Positions 1 through 11,738 of a DNA stretch of 64,000 nt are shown here, piece after piece. Position 1 is the stretch's first letter. Every line of letters begins with the position of its first letter. The position numbers were made by a program, and so were the translations under genes. The stretch is taken from positions 3,452,790 through 3,516,789 of the forward strand of contig NZ_CP084029.1 in assembly GCF_020181615.1 (NCBI RefSeq), written 5' to 3'. Origin of the DNA: [Mycobacterium] crassicus (lineage in GTDB: Bacteria > Actinomycetota > Actinomycetes > Mycobacteriales > Mycobacteriaceae). The notes under the pieces are model-generated. The model searched no databases, was not told the DNA's origin, and saw only the letters and a list, made by a program, of their open reading frames with translations.

Positions 1-44
1 ACCGGCCCCGCAAAATTTCTACTACGCTATGTCGTATTTACAGT

Positions 45-57
45 CAAGGGGCCCTTG
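45..57. promoter_or_regulatory. Perfect 6+1+6 palindrome upstream of NO reductase
   Basis: CAAGGG-G-CCCTTG is a perfect inverted repeat about 93 bp before the chosen NO reductase start. It could be an operator for a regulator of that gene. The 20 bases around it also resemble a poor DosR box: GGG, CTT-like centre and GTC are present but the canonical GGGACT core is not. The sequence alone does not decide between these. Confidence 0.3.
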
Positions 58-149
58 GTCGGCAGTGAAAATGACGCCATACCCCAAAGCCGTGAGCTCC
101 CTAACAGATTCGCTAATTTTGCTCCTTGATACTGCTACCGTCCCCGTCC

Positions 150-2483
150 ATGACCTCCAACGCAACACAGTCGGGTACGTCCGGCACCGATTCCGGCGGC
201 GCCACGGCGCTGGTCGGCAAGGGCTGGGCCCAGGGCGTGGCCCTGGTCATGATCTTCGGATTCCTGGTGATGGGGATCCTGGCGATTCGCACCTACACCG
301 CCTCGATGCCGATGCCCGACAAGGTCGTCACCGAGTCCGGACAACAACTGTTCACCGGCAAGGACATCACCAGCGGCCAGACGCTGTTTCAGGCCCGCGG
401 ACTGATGCAGTACGGCTCGGTGCTGGGCCACGGCGCCTACCTGGGCCCGGACTACACCGCCGAATACCTGCGGATGGCCACCGAGAACGTGGCCGACCAG
501 TTCAAGGCCCAGGGTGTGACGGACCCGCATACCCAGGTGGTCACCGAGTTCCGGACCAACCGCTACAACGCGGACACCGGCACGCTGGTCTTCACCGACA
601 AGCAGGCCCGTGCATTCGCCGACATCCAGCGGCACTACGGCGACTTCTTCGGTGAGCCCACCACCAAGTACGGCCTGCTGCCGAACATGATCACCGACCC
701 CGGCGAGATCCGTGACCTGACCGCGTTCTTCGCCTGGACCGCCTGGGCGTCGGCGGCCGACCGGCCCGGCCACGCCTACAGCTACACCAACAACTGGCCC
801 TCGGAGCCGCGCGTCGACAACGGCCCCACCGGATCGGTCGTGGTGTGGTCGGTGCTGTCGCTGATCGCTCTGCTCGGCGGAATCGGGATCATGTTCACCG
901 TCTACGGCCGGTGGAGCCAGAACATCGGCTGGCACGGCTCCGAGATGACCAAGCTCGAGTTCCGCCAGCCCGGCGAGGTGCCGCTGACGCGGTCACAACG
1001 GGCCGCGATCTGGATCTTCGCCGTGGTCGCGGTGCTGTTCCTGATCCAGACACTGCTCGGCGGCGCCGTCGAGCACTACCGCGCGGACCTGTCGGAGTTC
1101 TACGGGATCGACCTGGCCAAGCTGCTGCCCTACAACCTGGCCCGTACCTGGCACCTGCAGCTGTCGCTGTTCTGGACCGCGGCGGCGTTCCTCGCCGGCG
1201 GAATCTTCCTGGTGCCGTTTATCACCCGTCGCGAGCCCGCCAAGCAGTCGGTACTGGTCTACGGCCTGCTCGGTGCGCTGGCCGTGGTGGTCTTCGGATC
1301 GATGGCATTCGAGGCCCTGTCGATCTTCGGCAAGGTCGAGCCCGGCACGGTGATGTCCCAGCAATGGGAGTTCCTGGACCTGCCGCGCGTGTTCCAGGTG
1401 CTGCTGATCGTCGGCCTTTTCCTGTGGATCTTCATCATCTGGCGCGGCATGCGCGCCAAGCTGGCGTCGACCTCGAAGATGAATCTGCCGTGGGTGTTCT
1501 TCTTCACCGGCCTGACCATCCCGACCTTCTACGCGGTCAGCCTGCTCGCCGGCAGTGAGACGCACTTCTCGGTCGCCGACTTCTGGCGGTTCTGGATGGT
1601 GCACCTGTGGGTCGAGGACTTCCTGGAGCTGTTCACCACCGCGATGGTGGCCTACCTGTTCGTCCAGCTCGGGGTGGTGCGCGAGCGCGTCGCACTGCTG
1701 GTGATCTTCCTCGACATCATCTTGTACTCCGCCGGCGGCGTGATCGGCACCATGCACCACCTGTACTTCTCCGGCACCCCGGTAGAGCACATGGCGTTGG
1801 GCGCGTTCTTCTCGGCCGCCGAGGTCATCCCGCTGACCTTCCTGACCGTGGAGGCGTGGGCATTCCTACAGCTGGGCGCTCGCCAGGAGGCCGGCGGCGA
1901 GCACAACTTCCCGGCACGTTGGGCGGTCATGTTCCTGGTAGCGGTCGGGTTCTGGAACTTCCTGGGCGCGGGCATCTTCGGCTTCCTGATCAACCTTCCG
2001 GTGGTGTCGTACTACGAGATCGGTACCGCGCTCACCGCCAACCACGCCCACGCGGCGATGTTCGGGGTCTACGGCATGCTTGCGGTGGCACTGGCGATGT
2101 TCGCCTTCCGCTACGTCATCCCGGCCGACAAATGGCCGAACAAGCTGGCCCGACTCTCGTTCTGGTGCATGAACATCGGCCTGGCCTGGATGGTGTTCGT
2201 CACCCTGCTGCCCTTGGGTGTGCTGCAGTTGTTCCACTCGGTCAACGCCGGCTACTTCGAGGCGCGCTCGTTGGGCTACATCACCCAGCCGGGCAACGCC
2301 CTGCTGGAGTGGCTGCGACTGCCGGGCGACCTGATCCTGATCGTCGGCGGGGTGCTGCCGTTCTGCTGGATCGCATGGACGGCACTGCGCAACTTCCGCT
2401 CCGGCGAGACGGTCGACGAGCTGCCCGAGCAGGCGCTCTACAAGACGGTGGCGGTCGACGCCGAGACCACCGCGAAGGGCTGA
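150..2483 (+). CDS. norB: Quinol-dependent nitric oxide reductase (qNOR), single-subunit
   Basis: Integral membrane enzyme of the heme-copper oxidase superfamily that reduces 2 NO to N2O with electrons from quinol. The chosen ATG gives 777 residues, the usual size for the fused qNOR type. One N-terminal membrane segment (about residues 28-47) is followed by a periplasmic domain (about 50-220) replacing cytochrome c NorC, then a 12-helix catalytic core. Histidine-bearing helices typical of the heme b/b3 and FeB ligands are visible: TWHLQLSLFW, VHLWVEDFLELF, GTMHHLYFSG and TANHAHAAMFG. An upstream in-frame TTG at 126 would add eight residues, but ATG at 150 gives the better family start. No clear ribosome site precedes it. 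Genes for a small membrane protein and a slipin follow 8 bp downstream in a probable operon, and DosRS lies nearby. Likely role: NO detoxification. Confidence 0.93.
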   Translation: MTSNATQSGTSGTDSGGATALVGKGWAQGVALVMIFGFLVMGILAIRTYTASMPMPDKVVTESGQQLFTGKDITSGQTLFQARGLMQYGSVLGHGAYLGPDYTAEYLRMATENVADQFKAQGVTDPHTQVVTEFRTNRYNADTGTLVFTDKQARAFADIQRHYGDFFGEPTTKYGLLPNMITDPGEIRDLTAFFAWTAWASAADRPGHAYSYTNNWPSEPRVDNGPTGSVVVWSVLSLIALLGGIGIMFTVYGRWSQNIGWHGSEMTKLEFRQPGEVPLTRSQRAAIWIFAVVAVLFLIQTLLGGAVEHYRADLSEFYGIDLAKLLPYNLARTWHLQLSLFWTAAAFLAGGIFLVPFITRREPAKQSVLVYGLLGALAVVVFGSMAFEALSIFGKVEPGTVMSQQWEFLDLPRVFQVLLIVGLFLWIFIIWRGMRAKLASTSKMNLPWVFFFTGLTIPTFYAVSLLAGSETHFSVADFWRFWMVHLWVEDFLELFTTAMVAYLFVQLGVVRERVALLVIFLDIILYSAGGVIGTMHHLYFSGTPVEHMALGAFFSAAEVIPLTFLTVEAWAFLQLGARQEAGGEHNFPARWAVMFLVAVGFWNFLGAGIFGFLINLPVVSYYEIGTALTANHAHAAMFGVYGMLAVALAMFAFRYVIPADKWPNKLARLSFWCMNIGLAWMVFVTLLPLGVLQLFHSVNAGYFEARSLGYITQPGNALLEWLRLPGDLILIVGGVLPFCWIAWTALRNFRSGETVDELPEQALYKTVAVDAETTAKG

Positions 2484-2491
2484 GGCCACCG

Positions 2492-3139
2492 ATGACGATG
2501 CCGGGAGCGTGGGTGTGGCTGATGTCCGGCTACGCCCTGCTCCTGCTCGTCTTCGCATGGGGCTTCGACGGCATGGCCAAGCGAACCTCCGAACGCGCCG
2601 CCCAATGGCGCACCGGGAAGTTCACCTACCACGAGGATCACGACGCCTGGAAGTGCCCGGAGGACCAGTGGCTCTGGCCGACCTCCTTCGACCCGGACAA
2701 CCGGGTGATGCGGTACCAGGCCACACCGTCGATCTGTAACTCCTGCCCGGTCAAGGACACCTGCACCACCTCGAATCACGGCCGGCAGATCAGTCGGCCG
2801 GTGGACCCGTGGCCGCATTCCGAGGCAGGTCGGTTCCACCGGGGCATCGCCTGCGCGGTGGCCGGATTCGGGGTGGTGATGCCACTGGCGGCGCTGATCG
2901 CCAACCACGGGCCCGCCGACGTGCTGGTGCTGGGCGCGGCGATCCTGATCGTGGTTGCCGGCGGGTCCCCACTGGTCCGCCATCTGTGGAACACTCCGGC
3001 GAACGCCCCGCACGACATGCACCAGATCAGTCCGCAGGAGCAGATCGCGAACGTGGAAGCCGCCATCGACCGGTACTCCACGCGATGGGGCGGCTTTTCG
3101 GACAGCTCTTCAACAAGGAGGCAGCACGTCAATGAGTGA
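2492..3139 (+). CDS. Small membrane protein with transposase-like Cys4 motif
   Basis: Predicted 215-residue protein beginning at ATG 2492, 8 bp after the NO reductase stop and overlapping the slipin start by 8 bp, so probably co-translated. Segments seen: a membrane helix at about residues 7-25, a soluble loop of about 90 residues, then two closely spaced helices at about 117-138 and 143-160 and a hydrophilic tail. The loop carries Cys55, Cys82, Cys85 and Cys91 in the order KCP...CNSCPVKDTCT...GRQI. This spacing resembles the putative zinc-binding segment of IS1182-type DDE transposases, but no DDE catalytic domain is present. I recognise no named family. Context suggests an accessory factor for NO reductase assembly, metal binding or redox sensing; that is inference. 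Confidence 0.75.
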   Translation: MTMPGAWVWLMSGYALLLLVFAWGFDGMAKRTSERAAQWRTGKFTYHEDHDAWKCPEDQWLWPTSFDPDNRVMRYQATPSICNSCPVKDTCTTSNHGRQISRPVDPWPHSEAGRFHRGIACAVAGFGVVMPLAALIANHGPADVLVLGAAILIVVAGGSPLVRHLWNTPANAPHDMHQISPQEQIANVEAAIDRYSTRWGGFSDSSSTRRQHVNE

Positions 3140-3914
3140 AGGGCTCATCACCGTCTCGGTGATCGTTATCGCGGTGCTGGCCGCGCTGGCCTACTTCTCC
3201 ATCAATGTGCTGCGGGAATACGAGCGGGGGGTCGTCTTCCGGGTCGGACACGCCCGGCCCCTCTACCAGCCCGGCCTGCGACTGCTGATTCCCTTGGTCG
3301 ACAAAATGATCCGCGTTGACGGTCGGGTGGTCACGCTCACCATCCCCCCGCAGGAGGTGATCACCCGCGACAATGTGCCGGCCCGGGTGAATGCGGTGGT
3401 GATGTTCCAGGTCGTCGACCCCCTCAAAGCCATTCTGGCCGTGGAGAACTACGCCGTGGCCACCTCACAGATCGCGCAGACCACGCTGCGCTCGCTGCTG
3501 GGCCGGGCGGACCTCGACACCCTGCTGGCCCATCGTGACGACCTCAACGCCGACCTGCGCACGATCATCGACACCCAGACCGAACCGTGGGGCGTGCAGG
3601 TGCGGGTGGTCGAGATCAAGGACGTGGAGATCCCGGAGTCCATGCAGCGCGCGATGGCCCGCGAAGCCGAGGCCGAGCGTGAGCGCCGGGCCAAGGTCAT
3701 CAACGCCCGCGGTGAACTGCAGGCCTCCGAGGAACTGAGCCAGGCCGCCGAGACACTGTCGAAGAACCCGGCGTCGCTGCAACTGCGTTACCTGCAAACC
3801 CTTTTGGAGCTCGGCGCCGACCAGAACTCGACCGTGGTGTTCCCGCTGCCGGTGGATATCATCACGCCGTTCCTGAGCGGCGCGACCGAGGCCCTGCGCG
3901 CCGCCAAACGCTAG
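3132..3914 (+). CDS. Slipin / SPFH (band 7) membrane protein
   Basis: 260-residue stomatin-like protein. An N-terminal membrane segment (about residues 5-25) is followed by the SPFH core with EYERGVVFRVG, GLRLLIPLVD and TIPPQEVITRDN, then a coiled helix rich in Glu/Arg/Ala (about 180-225) and a short C-terminal tail. Slipins form oligomeric membrane scaffolds that organise partner proteins. The start is fixed by a strong ribosome site (AAGGAGG at 3113-3119) just before ATG 3132. The reading frame overlaps the preceding membrane-protein gene by 8 bp, which suggests the two act together, possibly as a scaffold for the NO reductase. The physical partner is inferred, not shown. Confidence 0.9.
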   Translation: MSEGLITVSVIVIAVLAALAYFSINVLREYERGVVFRVGHARPLYQPGLRLLIPLVDKMIRVDGRVVTLTIPPQEVITRDNVPARVNAVVMFQVVDPLKAILAVENYAVATSQIAQTTLRSLLGRADLDTLLAHRDDLNADLRTIIDTQTEPWGVQVRVVEIKDVEIPESMQRAMAREAEAERERRAKVINARGELQASEELSQAAETLSKNPASLQLRYLQTLLELGADQNSTVVFPLPVDIITPFLSGATEALRAAKR

Positions 3915-3922
3915 CGGGCGAT

Positions 3923-4693
3923 CTAGCGAGCCACCATCCCACCGTCGGCGTGGATGGTCTGGCCGGTGATGTAACTGCCCGCATCGGAGACGAGAAGCAG
4001 TATCGGACCGACCATTTCATCGGGTTCGGCAATGCGCTGCTGCAGCGTGGCAGCCCGCAGCGCCGCAATGAACTCCGGCGGGTTGTTGCGCACCATGTCG
4101 GTATCGACCGGCCCGGGGGCTATCGCATTGACCCGGATCCGCGAGGACGCGAGTTCGGCCGCCATGGATCGGGTGAAGGAGACCAGGGCGGCCTTGGCCG
4201 CCGAGTACATCGACGTCGCCGGCGAATAGACGAACGCGCCGGCCGACACCACGTTGACGACTGCGGCGTGCTCGCTCTTCCGAAGATGCGGCAGCGCCGC
4301 CTGAACCAGCAATACCGGTCCCTGCAGATTGACCGCGAATGACTTGCTCAATGCCTCCGGGGTGATCTCCCCGAACGGCAGCGCGAGCGCATTGGCCGCG
4401 TTGTTGATGACGATGTCCACCCCACCGAACCGCTCGACCGTGGCATCGACCAGATGCTGGATCGCATCGACGTCGCCGAGATGGGTGGGCACGCCGATGG
4501 CCTGGGCGCCGGCCCGGCGCAGTTGCTCCGCGGCGCGCTCGCACGCGTCGCTCTTGCGGCTGGCCACCGCCACATTGGCCCCGGCAGCGGCCAGTCCGTG
4601 CGCAACCGACAGTCCGATGCCACGCGTGCCGCCTGTCACGATGGCGGTGCGGCCGGTCAGATCGAACAACGCGTTGAGGGCAGACCTGTCCAC
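3923..4693 (-). CDS. Short-chain dehydrogenase/reductase (SDR), classical type
   Basis: 256-residue NAD(P)-dependent oxidoreductase. The Rossmann cofactor loop TGGTRGIG is at about residues 19-26, followed by NNAA (about 98-101), a catalytic Ser near 146 and the YSAAK pair (about 158-162), so the active site is complete. The C-terminal end ([13 protein letters not shown]) is typical of the FabG/glucose dehydrogenase-like branch. GTG at 4693 is preceded by AGGAGA on the minus strand. It converges on the slipin gene with an 8-bp gap and diverges from dosR. The substrate cannot be told from sequence. Confidence 0.88.
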   Translation of the reverse strand: MDRSALNALFDLTGRTAIVTGGTRGIGLSVAHGLAAAGANVAVASRKSDACERAAEQLRRAGAQAIGVPTHLGDVDAIQHLVDATVERFGGVDIVINNAANALALPFGEITPEALSKSFAVNLQGPVLLVQAALPHLRKSEHAAVVNVVSAGAFVYSPATSMYSAAKAALVSFTRSMAAELASSRIRVNAIAPGPVDTDMVRNNPPEFIAALRAATLQQRIAEPDEMVGPILLLVSDAGSYITGQTIHADGGMVAR

Positions 4694-4720
4694 TGGGATC
4701 TCCTATGTCAGAGCCGAGAC

Positions 4721-4740
4721 GCCTGAAGCGTAGTTCAGGC
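4721..4740. promoter_or_regulatory. 7-bp inverted repeat in the SDR-dosR divergent region
   Basis: GCCTGAA-6 nt-TTCAGGC forms a perfect 7-bp inverted repeat, 28-47 bp upstream of the SDR start and about 120 bp upstream of dosR. The position fits an operator for the SDR gene. No convincing DosR box was found in this 167-bp region, so autoregulation of dosR is not evident here. Confidence 0.35.
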
Positions 4741-4860
4741 CCGACGAGCGACACTTCGGCGCGTTGTGGCTTTGTACCCTGTGAATCCACCCGTCACGCG
4801 GCTACCGTGGGCAGTGCCTGCGTGCGCGCCGCGACGACGGCTTGGGCGAGAGGACGCGAT

Positions 4861-8287
<3,427 letters not shown>

Positions 8288-8405
8288 CGGCCCCTTTCTT
8301 CGGTCGCCGGCCCTACGCCGAATTTCGCCGAGCCATCAAGTGCCGCCGACACTTTCACGGTGCTCCCGAGACGGCTCGGTCCGACAGGGCACGAAGACCT
8401 CAGCT

Positions 8406-8425
8406 CCGGGGACTTTGGGCCACCG
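8406..8425. promoter_or_regulatory. Candidate DosR box 1
   Basis: The GGGACT core followed by TT and GGGCC matches about 13 of 20 positions of the published DosR consensus TTSGGGACTWWAGTCCCSAA. It lies in the 244-bp region between the divergent nitroreductase and tgs1 genes, where DosR sites occur in M. tuberculosis. Confidence 0.55.
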
Positions 8426-8453
8426 CGCATCCGCCCACCATCGGTTCTCCCGA

Positions 8454-8473
8454 TTCGGGACTTCCGGCCCTGC
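8454..8473. promoter_or_regulatory. Candidate DosR box 2
   Basis: TTCGGGACTT followed by CCGGCCC matches about 14 of 20 positions of the DosR consensus, with a perfect left half-site. It starts 48 bp after box 1 and ends 58 bp before the tgs1 start, suitable for activating tgs1. Confidence 0.6.
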
Positions 8474-8531
8474 CGACACCGCCGCCTACCAGGGGATCAT
8501 TAGATGCGGGGCTCGAACAGGAGGTCCGATC

Positions 8532-9956
8532 GTGGAACAGCTGACGACTCTGGACGCAGGTTTCCTGGAGGCAGAGGACTCCGATCGTCACGCCAGCCTG
8601 GCGATCGGCGGCCTGGTCGTCCTGGAGGGGCCTCCCCCGGACCACCCGTCGCTGGTGTCGGTGCTCAGCACCCGGATCAGCGGCTGCCGGAGGTTCATCC
8701 AGAAGCTGCAGCGGCACCCGTTCGACCTCGTGCCGCCCCGCTGGGTGGACGACCCCGCCTTCACCATGGACCACCATGTCCGGCGGGTCGCACTGCCGCA
8801 CCCCGGCGGCGACGAAGAACTCTTCCGCTTCGTCGCCGATCACATGGCCCGCCGGCTGGACCGGGACCGCCCGCTGTGGCACATCTGGGTGATCGAAGGG
8901 CTGGCGGACGACCGGTGGGCGATGCTGATCAAGGTTCACCACTGCATCGGCGATGGGATCGCGGCCTCACACCTGTTCACCGGCCTGTGCGATGAAAGCG
9001 GCGACACCGATGTCGCCGGATTCGCCGGCCACATCCGGGGTGCCCGCGACACCTCCTCGGGGCTGTGGCAGCGCCTGGCCGACGTGAACGTCAGCCCGAT
9101 GAACTGGGTTTCCGACCTGTGGAACGTCTCGACCGCGATCGGCTCCGCCGCCCTGCGCGCCGCGCGCGGCACCGTCGAACTGTCCGCCGGGCTGCTGCAT
9201 CAGGGCACCGGCACCTCATTGAACGGGCCGATGACCTCGATGCGCCGGTACAGCTCCGCCAAGGTGTCGCTCGACGACGTCAACCTGATCTGCCATGCCT
9301 ACGACGTGACCCTCAACGACGTGGCACTGGCCGCCCTGACCGAGGGCTACCGGGGCATGCTGGACCGCCGCGGCGAACGCCCCCTGCCCGAGACCATGCG
9401 CACCCTGGTGCCGGTGTCGACCCGTCGGAGCGATGCCTTGGGCCAGACCGACAACCGGGTCTCGGTGATGCTGCCCTACCTGCCGGTCGAGGAGGAGAAC
9501 CCGGTGCGGCGGCTGCAGTTGGTGCACTCGCGGCTGAGCAGAACCAAGAGCACCGGGCAGCGCCAAGCCGGCAGCGCGTTCGTCTCGGCGGCCAACTATG
9601 TGCCGTTCCCGGTGACCGCGTGGGCGGTGCGACTGTTGACACACCTGCCGCAGAACGGTGTCACCACCATCGCCACCAACGTGCCGGGGCCGTCACAGAC
9701 CCTGCACATCATGGGCCGCAAGGTGGTTGACGTGTTGCCGGTGCCGCCGATCGCGCTGCAGCTGCGCACCGGGGTGGCGATGCTGAGCTACGCCGAAAGC
9801 CTGTTCTTCGGGGTGCTGGCCGACTATGACACCATGCCCGATGTCGACCAGTTCGCCCGCAGCATCGAGGCCGCCGTGGCCCGCCTGGTGGCGAGCGCCA
9901 AGCAGCGCAAGACGATTCGGAAACGCCGGCGGTTATCACTGGTCGCGACGGGCTAG
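8532..9956 (+). CDS. tgs1: Tgs1-type wax ester synthase/diacylglycerol acyltransferase
   Basis: 474-residue WS/DGAT that makes triacylglycerol from acyl-CoA and diacylglycerol, the main storage-lipid enzyme of dormant mycobacteria. The catalytic HHxxxDG motif is present as HHCIGDG (about residues 136-142). The N-terminus LTTLDAGFLEAEDSDRH and the downstream blocks LVPVSTR, TDNRVSVMLP and NVPGP match Tgs1 (Rv3130c). The frame is open upstream, but GTG 8532 has AGGAGGT six bases before it and aligns with the family start. It is downstream of two DosR-box-like sites and divergent from the nitroreductase gene. It converges with lpqB, leaving a 6-bp gap. Confidence 0.95.
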   Translation: MEQLTTLDAGFLEAEDSDRHASLAIGGLVVLEGPPPDHPSLVSVLSTRISGCRRFIQKLQRHPFDLVPPRWVDDPAFTMDHHVRRVALPHPGGDEELFRFVADHMARRLDRDRPLWHIWVIEGLADDRWAMLIKVHHCIGDGIAASHLFTGLCDESGDTDVAGFAGHIRGARDTSSGLWQRLADVNVSPMNWVSDLWNVSTAIGSAALRAARGTVELSAGLLHQGTGTSLNGPMTSMRRYSSAKVSLDDVNLICHAYDVTLNDVALAALTEGYRGMLDRRGERPLPETMRTLVPVSTRRSDALGQTDNRVSVMLPYLPVEEENPVRRLQLVHSRLSRTKSTGQRQAGSAFVSAANYVPFPVTAWAVRLLTHLPQNGVTTIATNVPGPSQTLHIMGRKVVDVLPVPPIALQLRTGVAMLSYAESLFFGVLADYDTMPDVDQFARSIEAAVARLVASAKQRKTIRKRRRLSLVATG

Positions 9957-9962
9957 TTTCGC

Positions 9963-11738
9963 TCAGCCCGGCAGCACCGGCGCCGCGCCGGGCACCATGA
10001 ACGGCGTCAACGGCGACCAGCTCTGCTCGTCCTCGGCCGCCGAGGACGACAGCGCCAGCACCCCGCGCGGCTCGGCCACGTAGACCGTGGACGGGTCGGC
10101 GACGATCGTCGACACGGGCAGCTGCAGGTTGCCGTTGGGGGCATCGGAGTTGACCCCGTCGATGTTGACGTAGGACACCGGATGCTTCGGGTCGGATCGA
10201 CTCACCACGATGTCGTCGCCGGTCCGCCAGCTCAGCGACACCACCGAGGAGCCCAGTCCGAAGCCCAGCCGTCGAGGATAGTTCAGCACGAACTGGCCGC
10301 CCGGATTCTGCACGACACCGGCCAGAATCACCTGCCCACCGATCACCATGGCGGCACGGGTGCCGTCGCGGGACAGTTGCAACTCGCTGATCGGTCCCGG
10401 GAATCTCGCGTTCACCGCACCGGAGTCCACCGGGATGCGGGCCGGGCGGCCGGAGGCCACCTCCTGGATCGCGCGCAACACATTGTTGCCGTCGACCACC
10501 ACCCACACCGCTTCGTCCAGCGACCAGCTCGGCCGCGACAGGGTGCGCCCCTCGGCGGCCTGCACCGCCTCACCCCCGAGGTCGCCGATCCACAGCGTGG
10601 CCGCCGGGTCGGGGCCGCCGGGATGCACCACCACCGACGCCACCTGGTGCCCGTTGCGCGACAGCGCGGCCGACTCCTGGTCGGGTTCCCGGCCGAATGC
10701 TCCGGGCACCCGGTTGGCATGCTGCCCGTCCAGTGCGAGCAGCGACCCGCCCACCAGCGCGTGCACCCCGGCGCCGGCCCCATCGGAGGCGCCCGGATCG
10801 GTGGTGGCCACATCGGAGGTCGTCCAGCCGTCCGGGAACCGGTCGTCGAGCGCCGCGCCGTCGGCATCGATCACGTAGGGGCCCTTGATGTCGGCCCGGG
10901 CCAGGGTCCAGATCAGTTGTGCGGCAAGCAGTTGCCTGGTGTTGGGGTCGGTGGCCGACAAGCTGTCCAGGTCGATCTTGGCTCCTCCGTAGCCGCGCCC
11001 CACACCGCTCTTGCCACCGTCGGCCCGAGTCACCGGCCCGCGCAACCGCAACGGCGCCGCCAGCAGGTTACGCACGCCGGCCATCTCCGGGCGCGGACCG
11101 GCTATCAGCTTGGACACCAGTTCGGTAGCCACATGGTCGGGGTCGGACACCACGATGTAGCGGGGATCAGGAACCACCGTCTTGCCGGTGGGATCGACGA
11201 AATACAAGGTGTTGCGTTTATAGGTGGCCTGGAACTGCTGCCAGTCCAGGAAGACCCCGTTGGGCAGCCGGTCGATGCGCCAGCCGTCGGACGTCTTGCG
11301 CAGTTCGATCGGCTCCGGTGCCGGCAGGGCGCCCTCGGCGGTCTCGAAGACCCCCATGTCCGACAGCGACCCGAGCATGTCGGCCCGCATGGTGACCGCG
11401 ACCCGGTCGGCGCTGCGGGTTTCGACGAACACCACGTTGTCGATCAGCAGCGCGCTGCCGGCGTCGTCCCAGGCGTCCGATGCGGACTGGGTGAGGAACT
11501 GCCGGGCCGCCCGATGCCGGTTGGCCGGATCGGCAGTCGCCTTGAGGAATTCACGCAAAAGCACATCGGGGTCCATGCCCGGGGTGGGCTTGGGCAGCAC
11601 CGACGGCGGCGGCGCATCCACGGTGCCGATCGCCTGCGGGGCCGAATTGCTCGGCACCCCGGCGCAGCCGGCCAATGCCGAGGTGAGTGCCAAGGTCAGT
11701 GCCAGGATCAGCGCCACCGGCCGGTTCCGGCGCATCAC
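9963..11738 (-). CDS. lpqB: LpqB lipoprotein, MtrAB accessory protein
   Basis: 591-residue secreted lipoprotein. The signal peptide (residues 1-23) ends in the lipobox LAGC, so Cys24 should be lipidated and the protein held outside the cytoplasmic membrane. GerMN-type domain sequence (about 65-220) is followed by a beta-propeller-like region to the C-terminus. LpqB binds the MtrB extracytoplasmic domain and modulates MtrA phosphorylation and cell-wall homeostasis. Its ATG overlaps the mtrB stop (ATGA), consistent with translational coupling in mtrA-mtrB-lpqB. Confidence 0.95.
   Translation of the reverse strand: MMRRNRPVALILALTLALTSALAGCAGVPSNSAPQAIGTVDAPPPSVLPKPTPGMDPDVLLREFLKATADPANRHRAARQFLTQSASDAWDDAGSALLIDNVVFVETRSADRVAVTMRADMLGSLSDMGVFETAEGALPAPEPIELRKTSDGWRIDRLPNGVFLDWQQFQATYKRNTLYFVDPTGKTVVPDPRYIVVSDPDHVATELVSKLIAGPRPEMAGVRNLLAAPLRLRGPVTRADGGKSGVGRGYGGAKIDLDSLSATDPNTRQLLAAQLIWTLARADIKGPYVIDADGAALDDRFPDGWTTSDVATTDPGASDGAGAGVHALVGGSLLALDGQHANRVPGAFGREPDQESAALSRNGHQVASVVVHPGGPDPAATLWIGDLGGEAVQAAEGRTLSRPSWSLDEAVWVVVDGNNVLRAIQEVASGRPARIPVDSGAVNARFPGPISELQLSRDGTRAAMVIGGQVILAGVVQNPGGQFVLNYPRRLGFGLGSSVVSLSWRTGDDIVVSRSDPKHPVSYVNIDGVNSDAPNGNLQLPVSTIVADPSTVYVAEPRGVLALSSSAAEDEQSWSPLTPFMVPGAAPVLPG

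Noticed and set aside
2492..3139. Transposase fragment
   Set aside because: Although the cysteine motif is transposase-like, the protein has three membrane helices, intact ends and tight coupling to neighbours, with no DDE residues or terminal repeats.
4705..4860. N-terminal extension of DosR from ATG 4705
   Set aside because: The added 52 residues are not in known DosR, and GTG 4861 has a good ribosome site and matches the conserved start.
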